A stretch of DNA of 64,000 nt, taken from NCBI RefSeq assembly GCF_023205015.1, contig NZ_CP096258.1:3596001-3660000 (forward strand). The letters are read 5' to 3'. Numbering within the stretch: position 1 is the stretch's first letter; each line of letters begins with the position of its first letter. Below the pieces are notes generated by a model that made no database searches, was not told the origin of the DNA, and saw nothing but the letters and a program-made list of their open reading frames with translations. The position numbers and the translations under genes are program-made. Positions 18,716 through 28,524 of the stretch are shown here, in pieces. The DNA is from Providencia rettgeri (GTDB lineage Bacteria > Pseudomonadota > Gammaproteobacteria > Enterobacterales > Enterobacteriaceae).

Positions 18716-19678
18716 TTAATGGGCTTCTTGATAGGTTAAAGCACTTAACCATTGGATAAAGGCTAATTTACATTTTAACCACTGGCTGCTATAGCAAAAA
18801 TCCTCTGCACTCATGGATTCATCAGCAATGTTTGTGCGTAATTGTTCTAGCGGAGTATCATGAATAAAATGAGGCGCTGAATTTTGGTAATGCACTAAAA
18901 ATGCCTGAACAAAACGTAAAAACTCACTGAAACCTTGGCGCGCATTACTTCCATTTTCTAACCAGTAAGCTTCATGCTGCTGGCAAAGTAATTGCATATG
19001 CATTAATGACTTTTCTAAGGGCAGCTCTTCGTAGTCAAACAGCGAGTCTGGACAAGTTAATGGCTCTTTTGGCAGCGATAGCAAGGAATATCCACGTGCA
19101 GCTTTGCTAAGTGATGACAAATGTAATCCGTCGATATCTGCAAATTTCTTCGCTAAATTGAGTACATCAGCAATAAAGCCTTTTTTTAGTTCTAGTTCAA
19201 ACTCTTGAATAGGCAAATCCTTTGCGCCAGAGGAAATTTCACCTTGGTCAAAAACCACTTCTATTTCGCTATCTTCAAAAGTCACTAACCATTTTTCACG
19301 GGTAAAATTGGTGCTAAAGAGGATATTTAATTCAGACTGAAGCTGTGAAACATCAGTGCCTTCTGGCCAAATTTCAGCAGGTAATGCGGCTAAATCAAGC
19401 TCAGGTGAATCAATGTCAACATTATATTCAGGCCGTTGGTGTAAGCCGCCTATCGCCTGCCCAGCCGTTTTCATTGTCATTTCATAACGACCATCACAAC
19501 CGCGGATACGTAAGCCCATATCCCACTGACGTAACTGCTTATTTGCCGTATCAAAGTAGATATTGGTTAACTTCGTTGGTTCGCTGTACTGGTGAGACAA
19601 TGTTGATAGACACTGTCGTACAGCCTCTATTGCCGAGTGCTTAGCAGCAAGTTTGAGTTCAACCTCTACGTGGCTCAT
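18716..19678 (-). CDS. ygiF: Inorganic triphosphatase YgiF, CYTH domain, short form
   Basis: This CYTH-superfamily triphosphatase hydrolyses inorganic triphosphate in E. coli. The N-terminal ExExK signature is VEVELKL (Glu5, Glu7, Lys9). Further tunnel residues are in MGLRIRG, YEMTMK, HQRPEYN, REKWLV and the acidic LPIQEFELELK. The CYTH part ends near residue 200. The C-terminal part is only about 115 aa, whereas E. coli YgiF (433 aa) has a full helical CHAD domain. The reading frame ends cleanly with no detectable extension, so it is either a naturally short lineage form or truncated. Confidence 0.88.
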   Translation of the reverse strand: MSHVEVELKLAAKHSAIEAVRQCLSTLSHQYSEPTKLTNIYFDTANKQLRQWDMGLRIRGCDGRYEMTMKTAGQAIGGLHQRPEYNVDIDSPELDLAALPAEIWPEGTDVSQLQSELNILFSTNFTREKWLVTFEDSEIEVVFDQGEISSGAKDLPIQEFELELKKGFIADVLNLAKKFADIDGLHLSSLSKAARGYSLLSLPKEPLTCPDSLFDYEELPLEKSLMHMQLLCQQHEAYWLENGSNARQGFSEFLRFVQAFLVHYQNSAPHFIHDTPLEQLRTNIADESMSAEDFCYSSQWLKCKLAFIQWLSALTYQEAH

Positions 19679-19958
19679 ACATATCCTTATTTAATTATTT
19701 CACTCCACTCATATTACCCCAATCGAGCTAAGCTGAGAAAAGAAACTGCATAGGAATCAAAAATTCTACCTGTCATATTTCTTTCAGTGAGTTATATTGA
19801 AAATAGAGTGAAAATAAGGGTAATTTAGACAGTTAGGATAGTTCTCATTCTCCTTTTGGGTGTGAATACATCTGCGTTTAGGGTTTGCACCCTTACACTT
19901 TACTCATTAGTATTCAAATAATATAAAACTCATTCACCATCAAAAGACTGTAAATACC

Positions 19959-20573
19959 ATGCGAAAAATTCCATTATTATTAATTTCAATCATGGGGCTA
20001 GGCCTTTCCTTAAATTCATATGCAGCAGAAAAACGTTATGTTTCGGATGATTTATCCACATACGTTCATAGTGGACCAGGCACAAAATATCGTATTGTAG
20101 GTACGCTCAATGCCGGGGAAGCGGTTGAACTGCTTTCCACAGATAACAAATTTGCACAAGTTCGCGATGAAAAGGGTAGAACGGTCTGGTTACCTGTAGA
20201 TCAACTCAGTAATACACCCAGTATGAAAACCCGCATTCCAGAACTTGAAGCGGAAAATCAAAAACTACGTCAGCAACTCGATAATATTGACAACACTTGG
20301 AATACACGAACCGCAGATATGCAGCAAAAAGTCGCTGATAATGACAATATTGTCAGCCAACTGAAAGCTGAAAATGAAAAATTAAAAAACGAGCTAATTA
20401 AATCAGGTAAAAAGCTGGAAATTGCTGAAGTCAACTTAGATGATCGCCGTCGTGAATTGATTTTACAATGGTTTATGTATGGTGGTGGCGTTGCCGGTGT
20501 TGGCTTAATTTTAGGTTTGATTTTACCGCACATCATTCCACGTCGTAAAAAGCGTAATGATGGTTGGATGTAA
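19959..20573 (+). CDS. ygiM: YgiM, SH3-domain membrane protein
   Basis: This is an exported, membrane-anchored protein with a bacterial SH3 (SH3b) domain; its precise role is unknown. It is 204 aa (E. coli 206). It has a signal peptide (MRKIPLLL...NSYA), then an SH3b domain (VSDDLSTYVHSGPGTKYRI...VWLPVDQL, about 28-88). A coiled coil follows (IPELEAENQKLRQQLDNID to about 160), then a C-terminal membrane helix (WFMYGGGVAGVGLILGLILP) and a basic cytoplasmic tail. It ends 14 bp before cca. Confidence 0.92.
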   Translation: MRKIPLLLISIMGLGLSLNSYAAEKRYVSDDLSTYVHSGPGTKYRIVGTLNAGEAVELLSTDNKFAQVRDEKGRTVWLPVDQLSNTPSMKTRIPELEAENQKLRQQLDNIDNTWNTRTADMQQKVADNDNIVSQLKAENEKLKNELIKSGKKLEIAEVNLDDRRRELILQWFMYGGGVAGVGLILGLILPHIIPRRKKRNDGWM

Positions 20574-20587
20574 TTGAGGCCATTCAC

Positions 20588-21814
20588 ATGAAAGTCTATC
20601 TCGTGGGGGGGGCTGTACGTGACCAACTTCTTGGGCTACCTATTTTAGATAGGGACTATGTGGTGGTTGGCACAACACCCGAGGCAATGCTATCGCAAGG
20701 TTTTCAACAAGTTGGAAAGGATTTTCCTGTATTCCTACATCCAAAGACCCATGAAGAATACGCTTTAGCCCGCACAGAACGTAAAACTGGTGCCGGCTAT
20801 ACTGGCTTTAGCTGCTATAGCGCTCCCGATGTTACTATTGAAGATGATTTGCTACGTCGCGATCTAACAATTAACGCGATAGCACAAAGTGGATCAGGTG
20901 AAATTATTGACCCATTCCAAGGCGTAAACGATCTCAATAACCGTATTTTACGTCATGTGTCTGACGCATTTTCTGAAGATCCTTTACGGGTCTTACGGGT
21001 TGCGCGATTTGCCGCTCGCTACTTTGAACAAGGTTTTACGATTGCGCCTGAAACATTAGCATTAATGCAAAAAATGGCCACAACAGGGGAATTATCTCAC
21101 CTCACCGCCGAACGCGTTTGGACAGAAACCGAAAAAGCGCTGAAATCAAATTCTCCACAGGTGTATTTTGATGTTTTACGCCAATGTGGTGCTTTAGCTG
21201 TACTTTTTCCTGAAGTTGATGCGTTATTTGGTGTTCCTGCCCCTGAAAAATGGCACCCTGAAATTGATACCGGTATCCATACTTTAATGGTAATGAAAAT
21301 GATTGCCGAGCTATCTAATAATGTAGATATTCGCTTTGCGGCCTTATGCCATGATTTAGGCAAAGCGCTAACACCACCGGATATTTGGCCGAGCCATCCA
21401 AACCACGGTGAAGCAGGTATTCCATTAATAGAAACTCTCTGCGCAAGATTAAAAGTACCAACTACGGCTCGTGACTTAGCCCGTCTAGCTGCGCGTTACC
21501 ATGATAAAATACATATTATCAATAAATTACCAGCTAATGAGCTCATTGCGATTTTTGATGGGCTTGATAGCTGGCGTAAACCAGAACGTATTGAGCAACT
21601 CAGTTTAATCAGCGAGGCGGATGCAAGAGGTCGATTAGGCCTTGAACAGCAAGCCTATCCACAGGGACAGTACTTCAGGCAAGCTTTTTCTATAGCACAA
21701 TCCGTTGAGGTCAAACCCATTATTGAGCAAGGTTTTCAAGGCCCTGAGATCCGGCAAGAACTTACGCGGCAACGTATTGAAGCCGTTGCTAGTTGGCAAC
21801 AACAAATGTTCTAA
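20588..21814 (+). CDS. cca: Multifunctional CCA-adding tRNA nucleotidyltransferase
   Basis: Cca adds or repairs the 3'-CCA of tRNAs. It is a class II nucleotidyltransferase of 408 aa (E. coli 412). The N-terminal catalytic block is YLVGGAVRDQLLG with DRD, then RRDLTINAIAQ and the DPLRVLRVARFAARY neck. The C-terminal HD domain (LCHDLGKALTP) carries the phosphohydrolase activity known in E. coli. ATG 20588 is chosen (MKVYLVGG) over an in-frame ATG at 20564 that would overlap ygiM. In E. coli uppP follows; here folB follows convergently. Confidence 0.96.
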   Translation: MKVYLVGGAVRDQLLGLPILDRDYVVVGTTPEAMLSQGFQQVGKDFPVFLHPKTHEEYALARTERKTGAGYTGFSCYSAPDVTIEDDLLRRDLTINAIAQSGSGEIIDPFQGVNDLNNRILRHVSDAFSEDPLRVLRVARFAARYFEQGFTIAPETLALMQKMATTGELSHLTAERVWTETEKALKSNSPQVYFDVLRQCGALAVLFPEVDALFGVPAPEKWHPEIDTGIHTLMVMKMIAELSNNVDIRFAALCHDLGKALTPPDIWPSHPNHGEAGIPLIETLCARLKVPTTARDLARLAARYHDKIHIINKLPANELIAIFDGLDSWRKPERIEQLSLISEADARGRLGLEQQAYPQGQYFRQAFSIAQSVEVKPIIEQGFQGPEIRQELTRQRIEAVASWQQQMF

Positions 21815-21853
21815 TGGTCATAACGCTGGCGGCTAAACACCGCCAGTCATCAT

Positions 21854-22213
21854 TTAAGCGCTTTTCACGCCTCTTTCGATAATAACCCCAACTTGTTTGG
21901 CTCGCGCCACAGCTCCCGGCTTAGCCACCTTAATTCGAACCCATGGGCTAGCAAATTGAGTCATCAGTAGTTGTGCGACTTCTTCAGCAACACGCTCTAC
22001 TAACCCAAACTTGTTATTCCCAACATGAGCAAGGATAGCCTGACTAACTTTGGCATAATCTAAGCAATATTCTACATTATCGCTCATAGACGCGCGTTTG
22101 TTATTCCATCCCATTTCGATATCGAGCACCAGTTTCTGTTCAATATCTTGTTCCCAGTCATATACACCGATCGTGGTGATGACTGATAATTGCTCAATAA
22201 ATACGATATCCAT
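21854..22213 (-). CDS. folB: Dihydroneopterin aldolase FolB
   Basis: FolB cleaves 7,8-dihydroneopterin to 6-hydroxymethyl-dihydropterin in folate synthesis. It is 119 aa from ATG 22213; a GTG one codon upstream is also open. The N-terminus (MDIVFIEQLSVITTIGVYDWEQ) and the ERVAEEVAQLL and KPGAVARAKQVGVIIERG segments are essentially those of E. coli. It is divergent from plsY with 108 bp between starts. Confidence 0.95.
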   Translation of the reverse strand: MDIVFIEQLSVITTIGVYDWEQDIEQKLVLDIEMGWNNKRASMSDNVEYCLDYAKVSQAILAHVGNNKFGLVERVAEEVAQLLMTQFASPWVRIKVAKPGAVARAKQVGVIIERGVKSA

Positions 22214-22321
22214 CACGTCATTTTCTCATTTATGTACTGAATTGATACCACTTCAGCAAAAATATGCGTATTATCCAAGACTGAAGTGAATTTATGGCCT
22301 TAACCGTTTTTGGAGTTAGCT

Positions 22322-22978
22322 ATGAGTGCAACCGCGCTTGGCATGATAATCTTCGCCTATCTTTGTGGCTCAGTTTCGAGTGCGATACTGATCTGCCGTT
22401 TGGCGAGACTACCCGACCCCCGTCAACACGGCTCTGGTAACCCTGGTGCAACTAACGTATTACGTGTAGGCGGTAAAGCCGCCGCTGCTGGGGTACTCAT
22501 TTGTGACGTATTAAAAGGGATGATACCCGTTTGGCTTGCTTATTATTTAAATGTGCAGCCATTCTATCTTGGCTTTGTTGCAATTGCAGCCTGTCTTGGG
22601 CATATATATCCTATTTTCTTTCGTTTCAAAGGCGGGAAAGGGGTAGCAACTGCATTTGGTTCAATTGCCGCTATTGGTTGGGATCTTTCTGGTTTAGTCG
22701 CAGGGACATGGTTACTGACAGTATTGCTTAGTGGTTATTCATCACTCGGCGCAATTGTCAGCGCCTTACTCGCTCCCTTTTATGTTTGGTGGTTTAAACC
22801 TGAATTCACCTTCCCTGTTGCCATGTTGTCTTGTTTAGTGTTAGTCCGCCATCATGGCAATATACAACGCCTTTGGCGCGGCCAAGAAAGCCGTATTTGG
22901 CAAAAGCTGAAAAATAAAAAACAAAAAACCAATAAAGAAATAGCCCAAGAAGCCAAAGAGCAAGAACAGGATGACTGA
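22322..22978 (+). CDS. plsY: Acyl-phosphate:glycerol-3-phosphate acyltransferase PlsY
   Basis: PlsY transfers acyl groups from acyl phosphate to glycerol 3-phosphate, the first membrane step of phospholipid synthesis. It is an integral membrane protein with about five hydrophobic segments, 218 aa. The three signature loops are visible: GSGNPGATNVLR, GHIYPIFFRFKGGKGVAT and the C-terminal LVLVRHHGNIQRL. Start ATG 22322 has GGAG seven bases upstream; the upstream in-frame TTG is rejected. The C-terminal tail is Lys/Glu-rich and longer than in E. coli (205 aa). Confidence 0.95.
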   Translation: MSATALGMIIFAYLCGSVSSAILICRLARLPDPRQHGSGNPGATNVLRVGGKAAAAGVLICDVLKGMIPVWLAYYLNVQPFYLGFVAIAACLGHIYPIFFRFKGGKGVATAFGSIAAIGWDLSGLVAGTWLLTVLLSGYSSLGAIVSALLAPFYVWWFKPEFTFPVAMLSCLVLVRHHGNIQRLWRGQESRIWQKLKNKKQKTNKEIAQEAKEQEQDD

Positions 22979-23000
22979 TCGTTATCTTTAATTTCCCCTA

Positions 23001-23027
23001 AGAAGAGCTGATTTCAGCTCTTTTTTT
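23001..23027 (+). terminator. Terminator of plsY
   Basis: Arms AAGAGCTGA (23003-23011) and TCAGCTCTT (23014-23022) with a 2-nt gap are followed by a T-run. Confidence 0.9.
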
Positions 23028-23253
23028 ATGCTATTTGCCTTGTTTAAAGTTTCCCAAAAAATCCTATCGATAACAACAGCGTGATATCCCTACTTAAAAC
23101 TGTACTGGTAGCAATTTGTGCTGCGTTACATTTTTGCCATAACTAGCGCACACTTTTAAATAAAAGTTAAATTATTGCAAAATTATTACTAAGGAATATT
23201 TAAAAGCTGTCGACTATATAAAAGGAAAACTAAACAATAATAATGGTATTATA

Positions 23254-24786
23254 ATGAGCAGAACCCCTTATATCACTCAAAATGAATATGTATTAGATGA
23301 AAATATCACATTGATGACAACTAGCGATCTGCAAGGAAACATTGTTCATGCTAATGATTTCTTTGTCCAAGTTAGTGGTTATGAATTAGATGAATTATTA
23401 ACACGTCCACACAATATTATCCGCCATCCAGATATGCCCAAAGAAGCTTTTGCCGACATGTGGGCAACTCTTAAAAAAGGAGAACCTTGGACTGGTATTG
23501 TCAAAAATCGTCGGAAAAATGGTGACCATTACTGGGTTCGAGCCAATATCACCCCAGTGGAACGCAAAGGGGTTATTACGGGCTATATGTCCATTCGAAC
23601 TCGTGCAACACGCCAAGAAATTGCGACAGTAGAACCGCTCTATAGCGCAATGAATGAAAATAGAAGTAAACAAAAGATTTTTAAGGGAATTGTACTTTCT
23701 AAAAAAATACCGTTTCACTTTTCAACATATTCAACACGTTCACGTATCCGACTCGTCATGAGCCTGTTATTTGTCCTCTGGCTCATCATGGCAAGCACTG
23801 TTTTGCAACCAACCGCATCCCTTTTAATCATGAGCATCTGCACATTTATCACATTACTGGTCGGTAATATGATATTTGAAAAAATGCTCGCCACACCATT
23901 GGAAAATATTACCCAACAAGCGCTTAGTATTGCACGAGGGAATCGACATAGCGTTAACCATATGCAACGCACAGATGAAATTGGCTTAGTATTACGCGCT
24001 ATAGGGCAACTTGGACTCGTCTGCCGTTGGCTAATCAAAGATGTCTCCGAGCAAGTTGATAACGTTCGCAAAGGCAGTGAATCTTTAGTCTCCGATTGCG
24101 GTGAATTAGAAACGCATACTCAGCAAACTGTCGGTTATATGCAACAAACCGTTGCGACCATGAACCAAATGGCTGTTTCTGTAAAAATGAATGCCGATAA
24201 TACAATCCAAGTTGATCAGCTTTCTAATACCACTAGCGAAACCGCGGTAAATGGCGGTGCCATGATGGAAGCGGTTGTCGATACCATGAATGAAATTGTC
24301 AGTAGTACCAGCAAAATCCATTCCATCACGGATGTGATTAAAGACATCGCATTTTAAACTAATATACTCGCGTTAAATGCTGCTGTAGAAGCCGCACGTG
24401 CGGGTGAGCAAGGTAAAGGCTTTGCCGTTGTTGCAAATGAGGTTCGCAGCCTAGCAAGCCGCAGTGCAAGCGCAGTGAATGATATTCGCGAATTAATTAA
24501 TGATTGTGAGAAAAAAGTCAATTCAGGGAAAAATCAAGTGCATACGGCAGGGGACACCATGAAGGAGATTGTCGAGCAAATACAAAATGTCACGCAATTG
24601 ATTACCCATATTAGCCAAGCGACTTCTGAGCAAGCGGCTGGGATCGCCGATATTACCCAAGCGGTGAGTGAGCTCGAAACCATCACGCAACAAAGCACAT
24701 TACTGGTAGAGCAAAGCACAGAGACATCAAATATGGTAAAAGCACGTTCAAGCCGACTTGAAGATGCTATCGTTGTTTTACATTAA
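23254..24786 (+). pseudogene. aer: Aer-type aerotaxis/energy receptor, interrupted by an ochre codon
   Basis: The full frame aligns end to end with E. coli Aer (506 aa). It has an N-terminal FAD-binding PAS domain (residues about 10-120, with HPDMPKEAFADMW and NRRKNGDHYWVRAN). A hydrophobic hairpin (about 165-205) and a HAMP-like region follow, then the C-terminal MCP signalling domain ending SRLEDAIVVLH. At codon 368 (24355-24357) the sequence reads DIAF-TAA-TNILALNAAVEAARAGEQGKGFAVVA. The stop replaces the universally conserved Gln (CAA to TAA) at the signalling tip, so the translated product would lack the CheA/CheW-interacting tip and the return helix. No good ribosome site precedes the ATG. 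It is probably inactive unless read through. Confidence 0.93.
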
Positions 24787-24801
24787 TATTGAGTTGAAAA
24801 G

Positions 24802-24829
24802 CAAAAGGGCTGTCATCCAGCCCTTTTTA
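24802..24829. terminator. Bidirectional terminator between aer and tsaD
   Basis: Arms AAAAGGGCTG (24803-24812) and CAGCCCTTTT (24818-24827) have T on the right and A on the left, so it can serve both convergent transcripts. Confidence 0.9.
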
Positions 24830-24856
24830 TCAAACAACATAAACTTATCAACAGTA

Positions 24857-25876
24857 TTATTTTTCTAACGGTGGTAATTCGGCCAGTGGCCAGCGCGGAC
24901 GAACTGTCACGCCAAGCCCTGTCGTTGACCCACCTTTAAGACGAATAAGCCCCGCTAAAGCAATCATCGCACCGTTATCTGTACAAAACTCAGGGCGCGC
25001 ATAAAAAACCTCACCGCCACGCTGTTTGAGAACGTCTTCCATTTTTGCTCTAAGTGCGCGGTTAGCACTAACGCCCCCCGCCATCACCAAGCGTTTAAAC
25101 CCTGTTTGTTCTAAAGCGCGTTTGCATTTAATGGCCAACGTATCTACCACGGCATCTTCAAAGGCTCTCGCAATATCAGCTCGGGTTTGGTCGTCATCCG
25201 CATTTTCACGAATGGTATTTGCTGCAAAGGTTTTTAACCCTGAGAAGCTAAAATCAAGCCCTGGCCTGTCTGTCATTGGTCGAGTAAACACAAAACGGCC
25301 CGCAGTCCCCTGCTGTGCCATGCGAGATAACACAGGGCCGCCAGGGTAGTCTAAACCTAATAATTTCGCTGTTTTATCAAACGCTTCACCTGCTGCGTCA
25401 TCGATGGATTCACCAAGTAGCTCATACTCACCAATCCCCGTCACACTGATAAGCTGGGTATGTCCACCAGAAACCAGTAATGCAACGAAAGGAAATTCAG
25501 GGCTTTTCTCTTCTAGCATTGGAGCCAATAAATGGCCTTCCATGTGATGAACAGCCACAGCAGGAACATTCCACGCAAAAGCTAACGAACGCCCGACCGT
25601 TGCACCGACCATTAAAGCCCCCACCAAACCGGGGCCCGCAGTATAAGCGACGGCGTCGATATCTTGACTTGTTAAATTAGCTTCTTTCAGCGCGGCTTGA
25701 ATTAACGGCACTGTTTTACGAATATGATCACGCGAGGCCAATTCAGGCACGACACCACCGTAGTCTGCATGAACTTTAATTTGGCTGTATAATTGATTGG
25801 CTAATAAGCCTCGCTCATCATCATAGATTGCGATACCCGTCTCATCGCAAGAGGTTTCGATACCTAAAACACGCAT
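24857..25876 (-). CDS. tsaD: tRNA N6-adenosine threonylcarbamoyltransferase TsaD
   Basis: TsaD is the catalytic ASKHA-fold subunit that transfers threonylcarbamoyl to A37 of ANN-decoding tRNAs, working with TsaB, TsaE and TsaC. It is 339 aa. The metal ligands His111 and His115 lie in VHHMEGHLLAP. The nucleotide-binding blocks include ETSCDETGIAIYD at the start, LVSGGHTQL and MAGGVSANRALR. It is divergent from rpsU. Confidence 0.97.
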   Translation of the reverse strand: MRVLGIETSCDETGIAIYDDERGLLANQLYSQIKVHADYGGVVPELASRDHIRKTVPLIQAALKEANLTSQDIDAVAYTAGPGLVGALMVGATVGRSLAFAWNVPAVAVHHMEGHLLAPMLEEKSPEFPFVALLVSGGHTQLISVTGIGEYELLGESIDDAAGEAFDKTAKLLGLDYPGGPVLSRMAQQGTAGRFVFTRPMTDRPGLDFSFSGLKTFAANTIRENADDDQTRADIARAFEDAVVDTLAIKCKRALEQTGFKRLVMAGGVSANRALRAKMEDVLKQRGGEVFYARPEFCTDNGAMIALAGLIRLKGGSTTGLGVTVRPRWPLAELPPLEK

Positions 25877-25954
25877 TGCACTACCCTTGTTTGTTGCATA
25901 ACCGCAAGTCTATCACTATTTTCGTGCAATCGCGTAATTAATGTTGGCAAAAGG

Positions 25955-25983
25955 CTGACTTTCCTGACTGTATAGTCTATAAT
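25955..25983 (+). promoter_or_regulatory. Putative sigma-70 promoter of the rpsU-dnaG-rpoD operon
   Basis: CTGACT (25955-25960) and a perfect TATAAT (25978-25983) are separated by 17 bp, about 225 bp upstream of rpsU. The rest of the 330-bp tsaD/rpsU interval shows no gene. Confidence 0.6.
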
Positions 25984-26194
25984 CAGTCCCCTGTAATAAA
26001 AAATTTCGTGTGGCTAACTCTCATTATTATCTGGTTTTGTTTGCTTTTTCATCAAATGAACTGCAAATCAGGTAATCTTGTGTGATTCAATTTTATACGG
26101 CACTTTACAAACCCGTACTCATTGAAGTAAAATTCCGCACCATTTTAAATGAAGGCTGGTGAATCAGTACCAGCAACAAACCGATTTCTATTGA

Positions 26195-26422
<228 letters not shown>

Positions 26423-26528
26423 TTGTTTGCAGTGAAAACTGCATTCATGACAGACGATAGCTAATACAAAATTTTAGTTTCTCTCGTAGTCACTCAGTTT
26501 TTGTAGTAGTAAATAGCTAAGCAGTTAA

Positions 26529-26562
26529 AGGCCGTGCTTTCCTCAAGGAAGCGCGGCTTATT
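26529..26562 (+). terminator. rpsU-dnaG intergenic hairpin (partial terminator)
   Basis: GCCGTGCTTTCC (26531-26542) pairs imperfectly with GGAAGCGCGGC (26547-26557) across a TCAA tetraloop. A short, broken T-run follows. It corresponds in position to the E. coli attenuating terminator that keeps dnaG expression below rpsU. Confidence 0.65.
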
Positions 26563-26592
26563 ATCGTTCATCAACAGGCGAAAAAGAGGCTT

Positions 26593-28338
26593 ATGGCTGG
26601 ACGAATTCCGCGTTCATTTATCAATGATTTGTTAGCAAGAACCGATATCATTGATTTAGTCGATGCAAAAGTCCCGTTAAAAAAACAGGGTAAAAACCAT
26701 CACGCTTGTTGTCCGTTCCATAATGAAAAAACACCCTCTTTTACCGTAAACGGTGAAAGACAGTTTTATTACTGTTTTGGTTGTGGTGCTCATGGCAATG
26801 CTATCGATTTTTTGATGAATTATGACAAACTCGATTTTGTCGAAGCTATTGAAGAATTATCTGCACTGCATGGCCTTGATGTCCCTTATGAAAAAGGAAC
26901 GGGTTCAAGCCAAATAGAACTTCATCAACGGCAAAATTTGTATCAGTTGATGGAAAAAATTAATCAATTTTACTGTGCTGCCTTAAGTCATTCTTCGGCT
27001 AATAAAGCGAAAGATTATTTAAGCCAACGTGGTTTAAGCGCTGAAATTATTGAGCATTTTTCGATTGGTTTCGCCCCTGCGGGCTGGGACAACTTACTCA
27101 AAAAATTCGCTGTAAACCCAGAAAGTCGCAAACAGCTTGATGATGCAGGCATGTTAGTGACAAATGATAATGGCCGAATCTATGACCGCTTTAGAGAGCG
27201 TGTTATGTTCCCAATTCGGGATAGACGCGGTCGTGTAATTGCCTTCGGTGGCCGAGTATTAGGGGATGCCCTTCCCAAATACTTAAACTCTCCCGAAACT
27301 GATATTTTCCATAAAGGCCGTCAATTATTTGGCCTCTATGAAGCAACACAAAATAGTAGTGAATTAGCGAAATTACTCGTAGTTGAAGGCTATATGGACG
27401 TTGTTGCTCTCGCTCAGTATGACATCCGCTATGCGGTTGCCTCACTTGGCACATCAACAACCTCAGAACACATTCAGCTACTTTATCGTTCAACAGATAC
27501 AGTTATTTGTTGTTATGATGGCGACCGCGCAGGCCGAGAAGCGGCTTGGCGGGCACTGGAAACAGCACTTCCCTATCTAACGGATGGTCGCCAATTGCGC
27601 TTTATGTTTTTACCTGATGGTGAAGACCCGGATTCATTAGTGCGTAAAGAAGGCAAAGAGACTTTTGAGCAACGCATGAAAGATGCTCAAACCCTTTCCT
27701 CCTTTTTATTTGATTCACTTGTTCCTCAGGTGGATTTAAAAACGCAAGAAGGGAAAGCAAAATTTAGTAAATTAGCTATCCCTTTGATTAAACAAATACC
27801 TGGTGAAACATTGCGCCTTTATATGGCTCAAGAGCTAGGAAATTTTATTGGTATACCGGATATTTCTCAAGTTCTTGCTATGATTGATAGAGAGAATACA
27901 GAACAAGTTAACTATCAGGCGCCCAAATTAAAACCAACCACAATGCGAATACTTATCGCACTGTTGGTACAGAATCCGAACTTTTCGGAACTTGTTCCCT
28001 CATTAGAGGGGATCGCCCATATTCAAATGCCGGGGCTTTCTCTATTTCAGGAACTGGTTGATGTTTGCCGTTCTACCCCCGGAATGTCGACTGGGCAGTT
28101 GCTAGAGCGTTATCGTGATAATAAATTTTCGAAACAGCTTGAAAAACTCGCAACATGGAACGATATAGAAATAGAGGAGATAGCGGAAAATACCTTTATA
28201 GATGCGTTAAACCATCTATTTAATAGCGCACTCGACGAACGTTTTGACTATTTGATAGCAAAAGAACGAACTGAAGGGCTGACCCCAGAAGAGCGCGAAG
28301 AAGTCCGCTTAATCACTCTTTCAAGAGTGAAAACATAA
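26593..28338 (+). CDS. dnaG: DNA primase DnaG
   Basis: DnaG synthesises RNA primers at the replication fork, recruited by DnaB. It is 581 aa, as in E. coli. The N-terminal CHC2 zinc finger uses Cys40, His43, Cys61 and Cys64. The central TOPRIM catalytic core has VVEGYMDVVAL and CYDGDRAGREA. The C-terminal helicase-binding domain occupies the last 150 residues or so. It lies 170 bp after rpsU behind a leader hairpin. Confidence 0.98.
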   Translation: MAGRIPRSFINDLLARTDIIDLVDAKVPLKKQGKNHHACCPFHNEKTPSFTVNGERQFYYCFGCGAHGNAIDFLMNYDKLDFVEAIEELSALHGLDVPYEKGTGSSQIELHQRQNLYQLMEKINQFYCAALSHSSANKAKDYLSQRGLSAEIIEHFSIGFAPAGWDNLLKKFAVNPESRKQLDDAGMLVTNDNGRIYDRFRERVMFPIRDRRGRVIAFGGRVLGDALPKYLNSPETDIFHKGRQLFGLYEATQNSSELAKLLVVEGYMDVVALAQYDIRYAVASLGTSTTSEHIQLLYRSTDTVICCYDGDRAGREAAWRALETALPYLTDGRQLRFMFLPDGEDPDSLVRKEGKETFEQRMKDAQTLSSFLFDSLVPQVDLKTQEGKAKFSKLAIPLIKQIPGETLRLYMAQELGNFIGIPDISQVLAMIDRENTEQVNYQAPKLKPTTMRILIALLVQNPNFSELVPSLEGIAHIQMPGLSLFQELVDVCRSTPGMSTGQLLERYRDNKFSKQLEKLATWNDIEIEEIAENTFIDALNHLFNSALDERFDYLIAKERTEGLTPEEREEVRLITLSRVKT

Positions 28339-28524
28339 TCTAACCCAAAACAGAATTAGTATTTTAAACGGCTTAAGTGCCGATAAACACAAGGCAAATG
28401 CCTGTAAATGCTACGAGAATAAAGGGCGTAGCGAATAATAAATATTCCCTTTGTATGTTCTTGTTGGCCGAATGTTTCGCCGACCGACACCAATTTAAAT
28501 ACTCAGAAGTGTGGATACCGTCTT

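Noticed and set aside
25957..25987. LexA-like CTG...CAG sequence upstream of rpsU
   Set aside because: The spacing between CTGTATAG and CAG is 13 bases rather than the 10 of a LexA box.
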